DNA of 40,482 nucleotides from JAQUOA01 sp037443785 (GCA_037443785.1 JBBINR010000032.1:1-40482), one strand, 5' to 3'; counted from the first letter of the stretch, positions 1 to 8,902 are shown. The notes: generated by a model not told the origin, from the sequence alone. Program-made: numbers and translations.

Positions 1-318
1 GATGCGGCGATGACCGATCTGCTTCGTCCGAGTTTATACCAAGCCTATCATCAAATTGTTCCGTTGACATTGAAGGGAAATGAAACAGAATCTGTTGATG
101 TTGTCGGTCCGGTGTGTGAAACAGGTGATTTCTTAGCCCGTGAAAGGAAATTTGGGCATGTTGATCGGGGAGAATATCTTGCGGCATTGACCGCTGGTGC
201 GTATGGCATTGTGCTTTCATCTCATTACAATGCGCGCCCCAAGGCGGCTGAGGTTTTGGTCAATGGTGAAAAAGTGAGAGTAATTCGAGAACGTGAAAAA
301 TTAGAAAATCTTTTTTAG
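1..318 (+). CDS. lysA: Diaminopimelate decarboxylase, C-terminal part (5' truncated by window)
   Basis: This is the C-terminal end of a PLP-dependent meso-diaminopimelate decarboxylase, the last step of lysine synthesis. The reading frame is open from base 1 to the stop at 316-318, so the gene begins before the window. The visible 105 residues start with a stretch like the family's D-A-x-M-x-D-L-x-R-P-x-L-Y segment. They also contain the V-C-E-T-G-D motif (Cys codon at 115-117), which in this fold-type III family supplies the cysteine reaching into the partner's active site. An internal ATG at position 10 is not the true start. A flavin-binding protein and asd follow on the same strand, and asd belongs to the same aspartate-to-lysine pathway. 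The family call is strong; the length of the missing part cannot be judged. Confidence 0.93.
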   Translation, partial: DAAMTDLLRPSLYQAYHQIVPLTLKGNETESVDVVGPVCETGDFLARERKFGHVDRGEYLAALTAGAYGIVLSSHYNARPKAAEVLVNGEKVRVIREREKLENLF

Positions 319-333
319 GAGAGGTTCTGATCA

Positions 334-984
334 ATGAGTGAATTCCCCAAAACAAAATTGAATCAAGTGCAGCGGCTGCCGAAACGCGGCGAATACGATA
401 AAGAAACAATTTATGCAATTGTTGACGAAGCATTAATCTGTCATGTCGGTTTTACCGTTGAAGGTCAGCCATTCGTTGTTCCGACAATTCATACACGGAT
501 TGGCGATACATTGTATTTTCACGGTGCGGTTGCCAATCGGATGCTCAAGCATATTCAATCTGGGAATTCTGTTTGTGTTACGGTCACACTTGTTGATGGA
601 ATTGTTTTTGCGCGCTCGCTTTTTCATCACTCAATGAATTATCGCTCTGCCATGATGTTTGGCAACGGACGAATTGTTACAACAGACGAAGAAAAAAACA
701 AAGTATTCCACGCTCTGTCTGATCATATCGCTAAAGGGCGATGGGATGATGCACGGAAACCGTCGCAAAAAGAAATGGATGCGACAGTTATTGTCGCAGT
801 GGAAATAGAATCCGCATCGGCAAAAGTGCGAACCGGTCCGGCAAACGATGATGAAGAAGATTATGCTCTTCCGGTGTGGGCCGGAGTTCTTCCGTTACAA
901 CAGCAAGCAAGGACAGCAGAATCTGATTCTCGATTGGATAAAAATATCGAAGTTCCACAGTATATAAAAAATTATACGCGATAA
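334..984 (+). CDS. Pyridoxamine 5'-phosphate oxidase-fold flavin-binding protein
   Basis: This 216-residue cytosolic protein looks like the PNPOx-like split-barrel group (Pyridox_ox_2/NimA type), which binds FMN or a related flavin. The substrate cannot be named. Visible hallmarks are an N-terminal helix, the segment around residues 35-55 (CHVGFTVEGQPFVVPT), a strand with LYFHGAVANRMLKHI near residues 67-80, and VTLVDGIVFARSLFHHSMNYRSAM near 90-110, all typical of the family. An AGGAGAGG ribosome binding site lies just upstream of the ATG. It sits 15 bases after lysA and 36 bases before asd and may be co-transcribed, although members of this family often have no functional tie to their neighbours. 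It is not a true PdxH, because the characteristic PdxH C-terminal arginine motif is absent. Confidence 0.85.
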   Translation: MSEFPKTKLNQVQRLPKRGEYDKETIYAIVDEALICHVGFTVEGQPFVVPTIHTRIGDTLYFHGAVANRMLKHIQSGNSVCVTVTLVDGIVFARSLFHHSMNYRSAMMFGNGRIVTTDEEKNKVFHALSDHIAKGRWDDARKPSQKEMDATVIVAVEIESASAKVRTGPANDDEEDYALPVWAGVLPLQQQARTAESDSRLDKNIEVPQYIKNYTR

Positions 985-1020
985 GATAAAATACAATTTA
1001 TATTTTGAAGGTAAACGAAA

Positions 1021-2022
1021 ATGAAAACATTTAAAGTTATTGTGGCAGGCGCGACCGGCATGGTCGGCAGAAAAATGGTTCAGGTTCTTGAAGAGCGAAA
1101 ATTTCCGGTGGGAATATTGCTTCCGATGGCGTCGGCGCGTTCTGTTGGAAATACAGTAAAATTCAACGGAAAGGAATGGAAAGTTCAAGAACTGAGTGAA
1201 GAAAATATCAAAAACAGCGGTGCAGAAATTGCATTGTTCTCTGCAGGCGGTTCGGTCAGCAAAGAGTTTGCACCGATCTGTGCGAAATATGGAATTACCG
1301 TGATCGACAACAGCAGCGCATGGCGGATGGATCCGGAAATTCCGCTTGTTGTTCCCGAGGTGAACCGTGAAAAAATATTTTCCGGGAGCAAGATCATTGC
1401 CAATCCGAATTGCTCGACAATTCAAATGGTGGTCGTGTTGAAGCCGCTGCACGATAAATATAAAATCAAACGCGTTGTCGTCTCAACATATCAATCAGTG
1501 ACCGGTGCGGGACAAAAGGGATATGACCAGTTGATGAAGGAGTGGAAGAAAGAAAAAGTTGAGAATCCGAAATTTCCGTATCAAATTTCGTTCAACTGTT
1601 TGCCGCACATCGATGAGTTCACTGAAAGCGGCTACACCAAAGAAGAATTGAAAATGGTGAACGAAACGAAAAAAATTATGGGAGATGATTCAATTTCGGT
1701 TTCTCCGACGTGTGTTCGTGTTCCGGCAATCGGCGGTCACAGCGAATCCATCAATCTTGAATTTGAAAAAGAATTTGATCTGAAAGATATCCGAGCGATT
1801 TTAAGCAAAGCGCCCGGCGTCGTCGTGCAAGACGATCCGAAAGGTAAAGTCTATCCGATGCCGATCTTTGCGCATGACAAAGATGAAACATTCGTCGGCC
1901 GCATTCGCCGCGATGAATCGGTGAAAAGCGGATTGAATTTGTGGATCGTTTCCGATAATATCCGCAAAGGTGCTGCGACCAATGCCGTGCAAATTGCAGA
2001 AGAATTGATTAAAGGCAAATAA
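1021..2022 (+). CDS. asd: Aspartate-semialdehyde dehydrogenase
   Basis: This enzyme reduces L-aspartyl-4-phosphate to aspartate semialdehyde with NADPH, the branch-point step towards lysine/DAP, threonine and methionine. The 333 residues fit the usual length of the Gram-positive/archaeal-like Asd group. The N-terminal Rossmann motif GATGMVGRKM (about residues 10-19) binds NADP. The catalytic cysteine is Cys131 in NPNCSTIQ and the acid/base histidine is His240 in GGHSES. The ribosome binding region is GAAGGTAAACGAAA directly before the ATG. With lysA just upstream it makes a small lysine/DAP cluster. An inverted repeat after the stop probably terminates the transcript. Confidence 0.96.
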   Translation: MKTFKVIVAGATGMVGRKMVQVLEERKFPVGILLPMASARSVGNTVKFNGKEWKVQELSEENIKNSGAEIALFSAGGSVSKEFAPICAKYGITVIDNSSAWRMDPEIPLVVPEVNREKIFSGSKIIANPNCSTIQMVVVLKPLHDKYKIKRVVVSTYQSVTGAGQKGYDQLMKEWKKEKVENPKFPYQISFNCLPHIDEFTESGYTKEELKMVNETKKIMGDDSISVSPTCVRVPAIGGHSESINLEFEKEFDLKDIRAILSKAPGVVVQDDPKGKVYPMPIFAHDKDETFVGRIRRDESVKSGLNLWIVSDNIRKGAATNAVQIAEELIKGK

Positions 2023-2034
2023 TTATAATGAATC

Positions 2035-2069
2035 TGTCATTCCACTTGATCATATTGGGTGGAATGACA
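2035..2069 (+). terminator. Probable rho-independent terminator after asd
   Basis: A perfect 11-bp inverted repeat (TGTCATTCCAC, 2035-2045, with GTGGAATGACA, 2059-2069) encloses a 13-base loop and is followed by a T-rich run (ACTTTCTTTTTATT). It lies 13 bases after the asd stop. The arm TGTCATTCC is also the outer arm of a repetitive palindrome common in many bacterial genomes, so this could be a repeat copy serving as a terminator. Confidence 0.65.
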
Positions 2070-2097
2070 ACTTTCTTTTTATTCTAATCATACATTT

Positions 2098-3924
2098 GTG
2101 AAATTAATTTTCTCTGCCAGAACCCCTTCCTATGTTGTTCTTCTTGTTCTCCCATTATTTTTTTCGGCTGCGGATTTTTCAATTCGGTCGACGTATCTGC
2201 TTTTAGAGAGCGGAAAAATGCTGTCATTATTCTTCGTTTCTATTCTCTATGAATGCACTTTTTATTACACGGCGTACGTTTTTTTTTCATCGCTGAAGAA
2301 ATTTCGTTCCATGGTTATTCTTTGGTACTCAATTTTTTTGACGCTTGTTTTCATTCTTGTCTACGGGCATTTTTTTTATTTTGGCACGCTTCCAAATAAC
2401 TTTTCCATCAATTATGTTATTGATCATTACCCAGATGCTTATGCGTTAACATCGGCAAGTCTCCATTGGTATCACTTTTTGATTTTTCTAGCATTGACTG
2501 TCGGAATGTATTCCATATTCCAAAAAAGCGCCGCCATGATCCCTTCGATTCCGAAAAAAATTACGTACAGCGTTGTTGTTCTTTTTACGGCAATGACAAT
2601 CACGTTAAGCAATAATGTCCGTTTTCATCCGGACAGCTATTCATTTACACCAAATACGTTGTTTGCCTTTAAATATGTTATCCAAGAACGATATTTTAAT
2701 TCGAAATTTGAAATTCGGCGCGGCTATGTCAAACGGATGTTTTCAATAAAAGGACAGAAAGAAATTCGTCCAAAATACAATTGTTTGGTAATTGTCGGCG
2801 AAAGTGTTCGGGGATTAAATATGAGGTTTCACGGTTATCCACGGACAACAACTCCATTCCTCGATAGCATGATATCGATGGGAAAAGTGATTCCATTCAA
2901 AAATCATATTTCAAATTGTGTCTCCACCCAATATGCCGTACCGATGATTTTATCAGGCAACTTTACCCTCGAAAAACTTCATCAGCCGTATGTGTACGAT
3001 TATGTGAATCGGTGGACAACAGCAAAGACATTTTTTATTTCTTCACAATCGATGGTTATCAGTAATATTCACCTCGTTTATGAAACACTGCTCGATACAT
3101 TTATCTGCCAGGAACGCACAACACTCCCGCAATTCAACGACATGGGTGTAAACGACCAGGATCTTGTAAAGATTGTTGATTCGTATATTGGCGGACTGGA
3201 AAGCGAAAAATTCTTTGGAATTATTCAATTCAACAATACGCATTACCCGTACAGCATTTCAGATAAGCGATATGAACAGTTTGTACCGGCGCAACATTTG
3301 TCGATGAACAGCTATGACAATACTCTCTTGGAGCAGGATGATCTGATAAAAAAATATTTTTCCATTCTCTCCGATAAAAAATTATTGGATTCGACTGTCG
3401 TCATTATGTTGCAGACCACGGGTGAAGCATTTAACGAACATAATCACTCAGGGCATCTGCAGTCTTTGTATCAAGAGGATATCTCCACTCCGATGTGGGT
3501 GTATCTTCCGCCAACGTTTCCTCAAGAACTGTCCCGTCGTTTAATTGAAAAACAAACGATCAATACTTCTCATCTCGATCTATTCCCTACAATGCTCGAT
3601 ATTCTTGGTATAAAGGATTCATCGAAGCTAAATATCATTCCCGCAGGAATATCATTATTCGATCCAATTTCAAAAGGTAGAACAATCCCGCTTATCGGCA
3701 TGGATATGATCGATACCAAAGGGGTTGTTATTGATACCGTAAAATATATTGTAACGTTGCGTCAAAATAGGATACAGGGAGAAGTGTACGATCTTAAAAA
3801 TGATCCAGAAGAATTAGTCAATCTTTGGACAATGATTTCGCCTGAGAGAAAAAAATATTTTGAAAGTAAATTAGCTGAGACGGAACGATTACGTCATTCG
3901 TATAAAACCGGATTACGGCAATAA
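2098..3924 (+). CDS. EptA/CptA-like phosphoethanolamine transferase with altered metal motif
   Basis: This 608-residue inner-membrane protein of the alkaline-phosphatase/sulfatase fold would be expected to move phosphoethanolamine onto lipid A or another surface glycan. Five N-terminal membrane segments (about residues 10-190) precede the periplasmic catalytic domain. The metal-binding Glu (Glu235 in VGES) and the nucleophilic Thr (Thr277 in CVSTQYAVP) are present, close to their places in E. coli EptA (240 and 280). The SDHGE-type motif, whose Asp and His bind zinc, reads Q-T-T-G-E (residues 439-443), so both ligands are missing in frame. The neighbouring frame encodes D-H at the same spot (3414-3419), which points to paired indels. 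The rest (HNHSGH, YQEDISTP) matches the family. The start is GTG with no clear ribosome binding site. Activity is doubtful unless the indels are sequencing errors. Confidence 0.82.
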   Translation: MKLIFSARTPSYVVLLVLPLFFSAADFSIRSTYLLLESGKMLSLFFVSILYECTFYYTAYVFFSSLKKFRSMVILWYSIFLTLVFILVYGHFFYFGTLPNNFSINYVIDHYPDAYALTSASLHWYHFLIFLALTVGMYSIFQKSAAMIPSIPKKITYSVVVLFTAMTITLSNNVRFHPDSYSFTPNTLFAFKYVIQERYFNSKFEIRRGYVKRMFSIKGQKEIRPKYNCLVIVGESVRGLNMRFHGYPRTTTPFLDSMISMGKVIPFKNHISNCVSTQYAVPMILSGNFTLEKLHQPYVYDYVNRWTTAKTFFISSQSMVISNIHLVYETLLDTFICQERTTLPQFNDMGVNDQDLVKIVDSYIGGLESEKFFGIIQFNNTHYPYSISDKRYEQFVPAQHLSMNSYDNTLLEQDDLIKKYFSILSDKKLLDSTVVIMLQTTGEAFNEHNHSGHLQSLYQEDISTPMWVYLPPTFPQELSRRLIEKQTINTSHLDLFPTMLDILGIKDSSKLNIIPAGISLFDPISKGRTIPLIGMDMIDTKGVVIDTVKYIVTLRQNRIQGEVYDLKNDPEELVNLWTMISPERKKYFESKLAETERLRHSYKTGLRQ

Positions 3925-4078
3925 CGTTGTTTATTCAAGATTATATTGTTCTCTATCAGATCGATAGGGCAATGCAAGAATACTTTTCTTTTATCTTTCG
4001 GCTTTTCTCGCTATCTTAACCGCGCAGAAATCAGAGATATGGTTCCTCCAATCGTTCACATTTCAACATTACTTCTCT

Positions 4079-5422
4079 ATGGATATTTCATCGAGCACCA
4101 AACCCACCCACTCAATTAAATTTCGCCGTCGTCGAGCTGAAAATTGGCTCACACTTGGTTTTACTTATGCGGCAATGTATATGGGAAGATACAATCTTTC
4201 CTTTGCCAACAAAGCATTGTCAGATACTTATGGGTGGGACAAAACACAAATCGGTACGATTATAACGGCAGCGTTAACCATTTACGGAATTTCTGCTTTA
4301 TTCAACGGGCCGATTGCTGACAGAATTGGCGGACGAAAAGCGATGCTTATCGGAGTCTTCGGTGCAGTTGTGTTTAATCTCGCTTTTGGAATGGGTGCAT
4401 ATCTTGGTGTGCTGGGGACAGGGTCATTGTTGCTTGCTTTCTTTGCGACTGTCTGGTCGCTCAACATGTACTTTCAATCGTATAGTGCGCTTGCTCTCAT
4501 CAAAGTAAATTCCGGATGGTTTCATGTGCGAGAGCGCGGAGTGTTTTCCGCAATCTTTGGCTCGATGATTCAAAGCGGCCGTGCGTTGATCTTTGTGATT
4601 GGCGGAATTGCCGTTGCGGTGCTTCCGTGGCAATGGGTGTTCTTTATTCCGGCGGGAATTATGTTCGTGATGGGGATTTTGACGGTACTCTTTGTTCAAG
4701 ATCATCCGCATGAAGCCGGGTTTGAAAATTTTGATACAGAAGATGCTTCCAGCGGCGATACGGAAAAAGTGGACATGAAGTACTTGATGAAAAAAGTGTT
4801 TACCAATCCAATTACACTGACGATTGCCGTTGCAGAATTTTGCACGGGATTTGTTCGCCATGGGTTCGAACAATGGTTTCCGCGATACATGCAGGAGGCA
4901 CAACATCTTGCGTTAGACTCCGATGTGTTTCAGAAAGGTGCGTTAAGTGTTGTTGTCGCAGGAATTCTTGGTGCCTTTACTGCGGGGACAATTTCCGATT
5001 GGGTTTTTAAATCCCGCCGTGCACCCGTAGCTTTTATTGGCTACACATTACAAATACTTTGTCTCGGTGTAATTTGGATGGCACCAAGTTTAACGTTGAT
5101 CATCGCTGCATTTGTCGTCAATTCATTTGCCATCAGCATGGTACATTCGATGTTGTCTGGAACTGCGTCAATGGATTTTGGGGGACAGAAAGCCGCAGCC
5201 TCGGCAACCGGATTATTTGACGGCATGCAATATATCGGCGGTGCGGCAGTTGGAACAGGGATGGGATGGATGCTCGAAAATTTTGGGTGGGGAACATGGG
5301 GACCGAGCATGATTGGTTTTGCTGTTATTGGTGCAATCTTAATGGTGAAATTATGGAACATTGTCCCTAAAAAAGTTCATGTTGATGTAGCTCAAGAGCT
5401 AAACGCGCCTGCCAATCGCTAA
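4079..5422 (+). CDS. MFS transporter, organophosphate:phosphate antiporter (GlpT/UhpT-like) type
   Basis: This is a 447-residue, twelve-helix inner-membrane transporter. It resembles the OPA family, which exchanges organic phosphates such as glycerol-3-phosphate or hexose phosphate for inorganic phosphate. The GlpT-like pattern includes Arg37 in helix 1 (MGRYN) and Arg260 in helix 7 (FVRHGFEQWFPRYM), matching the two phosphate-binding arginines of GlpT. MFS motif A is also present (GPIADRIGGRKA, between helices 2 and 3). An acidic cytosolic loop (about residues 218-232, FDTEDASSGDTEK) joins the two halves. No Shine-Dalgarno is visible before the ATG. An unknown multi-pass protein follows 50 bases later. 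The exported 5'-nucleotidase and a P-loop protein that face it could handle related phosphorylated compounds, but the substrate is unknown. Confidence 0.85.
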   Translation: MDISSSTKPTHSIKFRRRRAENWLTLGFTYAAMYMGRYNLSFANKALSDTYGWDKTQIGTIITAALTIYGISALFNGPIADRIGGRKAMLIGVFGAVVFNLAFGMGAYLGVLGTGSLLLAFFATVWSLNMYFQSYSALALIKVNSGWFHVRERGVFSAIFGSMIQSGRALIFVIGGIAVAVLPWQWVFFIPAGIMFVMGILTVLFVQDHPHEAGFENFDTEDASSGDTEKVDMKYLMKKVFTNPITLTIAVAEFCTGFVRHGFEQWFPRYMQEAQHLALDSDVFQKGALSVVVAGILGAFTAGTISDWVFKSRRAPVAFIGYTLQILCLGVIWMAPSLTLIIAAFVVNSFAISMVHSMLSGTASMDFGGQKAAASATGLFDGMQYIGGAAVGTGMGWMLENFGWGTWGPSMIGFAVIGAILMVKLWNIVPKKVHVDVAQELNAPANR

Positions 5423-5472
5423 CATCGATTCTGCTCAAAGCATTTCATTACTCTTATAAGGAGAGATTGTTT

Positions 5473-6570
5473 GTGTGGAAAACATCTGAAGGAAGCACCG
5501 GTCGACTCATTCAACTCTGCATCGGTTATTTTATTTTTTATGTCATCACCGGCATTAGTGTAAAATATTTTACCGGCAATTCATCCCTTGGGTATCCGGG
5601 AATGAAAGAAGTTGAATATTTAGTGTATAGTACTGTCGGGGGCAATCTCATAGCATTGTCTGTTGCATTGATTCTTCGCTGGTACCGGCTCACATCAAAT
5701 AAAATTATTACATGGGGGAAACTTCGCTTCCCGCAGGAAATCCTTTACATCATTCCATCCGGCATTTGCACCGCCGTTGTTATTCCCACGACAACATTGA
5801 TGTATCTTCTTCCAATTTCCGTCATGGTGGCGATGGTTATCATGCGTGCAAGCGTTATCATTATCAGCAGAGTGGTTGATGCAATTCAAATTCGTCAGGG
5901 AATCTTAAAGAAAAGTGTTTATGCCGAAGAAAATTATGCTGTTGTTTTCGCGCTTGCCGCTGCTGGCATCAATATTTTGTACGTCGGTCCTGGCGATTTT
6001 GATTTTATTCATTCACCCGCAGCAATGATTATCCTTGGAAGTTATCTTCTTGCATATTCAATTCGCATTTATATCATGAACTACTACAAGAATACGCGGG
6101 CAAAAGGTGTGAAACTTGATAACAACGGATTCTTTGCGATCGAACAAATTGCTGCATCGATTGTTATGTTCACCGTTGGATTTCTTTTATACCACTCAAC
6201 GGATTGGTTTGAATCTGTAAACGAGCAGTTGATTATTTTTCATAATTCTATTTCTGCGCCGCAGCCCACATGGTTCTGGGCAGTCATCGCCGGAACTGCG
6301 TTCGGAATGGTGGCATTCTTCTCGGTTTTTATTTTTATGTTTAAAGGAAGAACGGCAACCTTTGCCGGACTTGTCAATCGGTTAACATCGCTCGTTGCGG
6401 GAACGGCGGCAACGCTCATTTCTTATTTTGTCTTTCAAGGACATTTTCCCAAACTTCAAGATTGGTTATCACTTGTTTTTATTTTGATCGCTGTCGGATT
6501 TTTGACACGTGCTGAAAAGAAACGAACGCTTGAACTTGCAATGGCGCAGGAAATTGAAGTGAAAAAATAG
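5473..6570 (+). CDS. Multi-pass membrane protein, DMT/EamA-like
   Basis: This 365-residue hydrophobic protein has about ten predicted membrane segments, beginning near residue 9 (LCIGYFIFYVITG) and ending near residue 350. A TTG at 5467 is also possible. I chose the GTG at 5473 because the AAGGAG at 5458-5463 lies nine bases before it but only three before the TTG. The overall look recalls drug/metabolite-transporter superfamily proteins, with two repeats of about five helices, but I do not recognise a named family. A hydrophilic loop near residues 205-215 (YYKNTRAKGVKLDN) and a basic C-terminal tail (TRAEKKRTLE) suggest cytosolic ends. It follows the OPA-type MFS gene on the same strand and probably shares its transcript. 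Function unknown. Confidence 0.7.
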   Translation: MWKTSEGSTGRLIQLCIGYFIFYVITGISVKYFTGNSSLGYPGMKEVEYLVYSTVGGNLIALSVALILRWYRLTSNKIITWGKLRFPQEILYIIPSGICTAVVIPTTTLMYLLPISVMVAMVIMRASVIIISRVVDAIQIRQGILKKSVYAEENYAVVFALAAAGINILYVGPGDFDFIHSPAAMIILGSYLLAYSIRIYIMNYYKNTRAKGVKLDNNGFFAIEQIAASIVMFTVGFLLYHSTDWFESVNEQLIIFHNSISAPQPTWFWAVIAGTAFGMVAFFSVFIFMFKGRTATFAGLVNRLTSLVAGTAATLISYFVFQGHFPKLQDWLSLVFILIAVGFLTRAEKKRTLELAMAQEIEVKK

Positions 6571-6595
6571 TAGTAAAATATGGGGTGTAAACGAC

Positions 6596-6630
6596 AAGAC
6601 CTAACAGCCTGAGAAAGTCTGTTAGGTCTT
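6596..6630. terminator. Bidirectional terminator between convergent genes
   Basis: A perfect 12-bp inverted repeat (AAGACCTAACAG, 6596-6607, with CTGTTAGGTCTT, 6619-6630) and an 11-base loop sit between the + strand membrane-protein gene and the - strand P-loop gene. Its symmetry and place suit termination from both sides, although the T-tract is short. Confidence 0.75.
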
Positions 6631-6653
6631 TGTGCTTATAAATAGAATGAAAT

Positions 6654-7364
6654 TTATTTTTTAATTTCCCACAACTTCTTTGTTACTCGTTCTAATTCCA
6701 CATCAATCAATTTCGGATCGTGTGTCTTTTCGGGCATATTTTCGAAAACGATATACGGAACTTTAATGCCACGGATTTCAATATGTGTCGGATTCTTCGC
6801 TTCGATCTTTTCCCAATCATTGGTCCTGTAATAAAATTCCATTTTTTCATCAGGAAGAGAGTGGTATAAAATCGAATCTTCCTGTCCCGGGCGTGCTCGG
6901 CGACGATTCTTACGAACAGACTCTTCGTATGGCACTTTAATATAGACGAGCGACGCTTTGCTCAGCATTTCATCGGAAAGAAATGACATTGCGTTGACGA
7001 TTCCATTGTCACCACCGCGTGCAAATTCTACCAGTGTCGTCATTTTTGTGTGGTAGTCCGTATCTTTTAATACTTTCTTTTTGTAATCAAGCGCAAGACG
7101 TTTCATGTAAAGATCCCAGATGTATTGATCTTTGAACCAATATTTTTCATCGCTCCATACGCGTGGTTTTCCCATTTGTGTCATTAAATCATCAAGCTCG
7201 AATGTCTCCCACACGTATGTGAAATCATCAAGCTCTTCAAAATTTGCAATGTGAAATTTTTCCAAACGCACAATCGGATCGCATTTCTTTAAGAAATCGA
7301 TCACTTCTGATTTTCCAGCGGCCGGACGTCCGGTAATGATAAGAATCGGAAAATGTTGACTCAT
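6654..7364 (-). CDS. P-loop NTPase, probable small-molecule kinase of unknown substrate
   Basis: This 236-residue cytosolic protein starts with a Walker A loop at residues 12-19 (GRPAAGKS) followed by a kinase-like N-terminal fold. An Arg-rich stretch (RKNRRRARPGQED, about residues 150-165) would suit a lid or phosphate-binding helix. The middle holds an aromatic-rich section (SDEKYWFKDQYIWDLYMKR). I cannot place it in a named kinase family. The AAAGGAG ribosome binding site at 7371-7377 lies just ahead of the ATG, between it and the upstream 5'-nucleotidase stop. The two genes are only 14 bases apart and so are almost certainly one operon, which hints at nucleoside or phosphate metabolism. 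A kinase role is inferred from the P-loop only. Confidence 0.72.
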   Translation of the reverse strand: MSQHFPILIITGRPAAGKSEVIDFLKKCDPIVRLEKFHIANFEELDDFTYVWETFELDDLMTQMGKPRVWSDEKYWFKDQYIWDLYMKRLALDYKKKVLKDTDYHTKMTTLVEFARGGDNGIVNAMSFLSDEMLSKASLVYIKVPYEESVRKNRRRARPGQEDSILYHSLPDEKMEFYYRTNDWEKIEAKNPTHIEIRGIKVPYIVFENMPEKTHDPKLIDVELERVTKKLWEIKK

Positions 7365-7378
7365 GTGTTGCTCCTTTG

Positions 7379-8869
7379 TTATTGTATTTCTTGTATTCTG
7401 CTTTCTATTCTAGAATCGATAGTTTTTTCTTTGAGAATTTTCTTTTCTACGGCATCAAATACTGTTTGTTGTGAGAAAGAAGGAGCAACAATATCAACCC
7501 CGAGATATCGTTTTCCTTCTCCCACGAAATAATCGCTTGCCGCTGCGATGTAATTTTTATTCAGCTCTAGCGGTTTTTCATTTACAAAAAACTTTGTGAA
7601 TTCAATTTCTCCATTTGAATTTTTCTTCCACGTGCATTGAATTCCCGATGTTTGAATCGATGAGTGGCGTTGAATATAGTTTTTTACGACATCTTGAATT
7701 TGCTTACCTGACAGTTGAAATGTAACAAGAACATTTCGAAACGGAATAACTTCAAACAAATCACGCTTTGTCATTCGTCCGGCAGAAACATTTTTCCGGA
7801 TACCATGATTGTTCATGAATGCAACATCAGCATGAGCGGCTTCGCGTTGCGCATCGGCAATGAAATTCCCGATTCCCATTTCACCATCGCCACGTGTCCA
7901 GTCGGATTTCAACGTGCCGATCACTTTATTATAATCGTCATCAATGGTGTGTTGGATGGAATCGATAAAATTGGATAGTGCGGTTTTTGGCCGGTCGCTG
8001 GTGTAGTTCAGCGGGAGCAATGTTTCCCACGATTTTGTAACGGAATGATCTTCAACCGTAAGATCGAGGACTCCAAGATTTTCACAATTCGACCCTGTCT
8101 GCACAATTAAAACACCGTTGACGTTTTTTGGTTTCTTCAATCGAGTATGTGAATGCCCGCCCACAATAATATTCAGCCCATGAACATTTGCGGCAAGAAC
8201 AGAATCTTCGTCAACTCCTTCATGCGTCAATGCAATAATCACATCGGTCTTCGAGCTCAGTTCATCAATATATTTTTGTGTCGTGGTAATTGGTGAAAGA
8301 ACTTTAATGTCGGAAAGATTATTTTGATTGACGAGATTATACAATCCCTGCGTCATTACGCCGATAATGCCGATGCGAACGCCGTTCTTTTCAATAATCG
8401 TGTACGCCTTATTATGGAGCGGAAAAATTCCCTGACTGTTCACAACATTTGCGCAAAGAGTCGGAAAGCGTGCAACAGTCGTCAATTTTTTGAGATTATT
8501 TTGAGAAATATCAAAATCATGATTTCCCAAACACCACGCTTCGTATCCAATCATATTCAGCATCTCAAATAATGTTCCACCTTCGGTTCCTTTGTAAGCA
8601 TATTCGGTAATCGGATTCCCGGTCATCACATCACCAGCGTCGATTAAAATTGAAGTCATTTTTATTTTTCGAAGACTGTCAACTTTAAACGATAATTCAT
8701 TGAATCCACCAATCATCGACTTGGGATTTTCTTTCATCCAAAAAGCTTCATGGGGAATGAAACTTGCGTGCATATCATTTGTATGAAGAATGGTGATTGT
8801 TTTCGGTTGAGCGTGCAAAAGGATTGAAAGAAAAAGGAGAGCGATGAAAACGAGAGAATATTTTTTCAT
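7379..8869 (-). CDS. Exported 5'-nucleotidase / 2',3'-cyclic phosphodiesterase (UshA-like)
   Basis: This 496-residue periplasmic metallophosphatase releases phosphate from nucleotides or related esters. A signal peptide (residues 1-20, MKKYSLVFIALLFLSILLHA) leads to the two-metal calcineurin-like domain. Its motifs appear in order: HTNDMHA (about 29-35), DAGDVMTG, GNHDFD, THEG and GGHSHTRL. The C-terminal substrate-binding domain (about 310-496) contains GIGNFIADAQREAA, NNHGIRKNV and FEVIPFRNVLV, all typical of the 5_nucleotid_C domain. An AAAGG precedes the ATG. It is the promoter-proximal gene of a two-gene unit with the P-loop protein, and its promoter should lie in the spacer shared with ybaK. 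The exact substrate (nucleotide, UDP-sugar or cyclic nucleotide) is not decidable from sequence. Confidence 0.93.
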   Translation of the reverse strand: MKKYSLVFIALLFLSILLHAQPKTITILHTNDMHASFIPHEAFWMKENPKSMIGGFNELSFKVDSLRKIKMTSILIDAGDVMTGNPITEYAYKGTEGGTLFEMLNMIGYEAWCLGNHDFDISQNNLKKLTTVARFPTLCANVVNSQGIFPLHNKAYTIIEKNGVRIGIIGVMTQGLYNLVNQNNLSDIKVLSPITTTQKYIDELSSKTDVIIALTHEGVDEDSVLAANVHGLNIIVGGHSHTRLKKPKNVNGVLIVQTGSNCENLGVLDLTVEDHSVTKSWETLLPLNYTSDRPKTALSNFIDSIQHTIDDDYNKVIGTLKSDWTRGDGEMGIGNFIADAQREAAHADVAFMNNHGIRKNVSAGRMTKRDLFEVIPFRNVLVTFQLSGKQIQDVVKNYIQRHSSIQTSGIQCTWKKNSNGEIEFTKFFVNEKPLELNKNYIAAASDYFVGEGKRYLGVDIVAPSFSQQTVFDAVEKKILKEKTIDSRIESRIQEIQ

Positions 8870-8902
8870 ATAAAACCTTTTTGTGGATAATCTGAATTTG
8901 AG

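Noticed and set aside
895..1452. 185-residue minus-strand frame over the start of asd
   Set aside because: It lies wholly opposite real coding sequence and is rich in Cys, His and Arg, typical of a shadow frame.
3953..3967. CTATC-AGATC-GATAG inverted repeat after the EptA-like gene
   Set aside because: Only five pairs and no T-run follow, so a terminator cannot be supported.
4424..4906. 160-residue minus-strand frame opposite the MFS gene
   Set aside because: Shadow of the transporter's coding sequence; no hydrophobic or domain pattern of its own.
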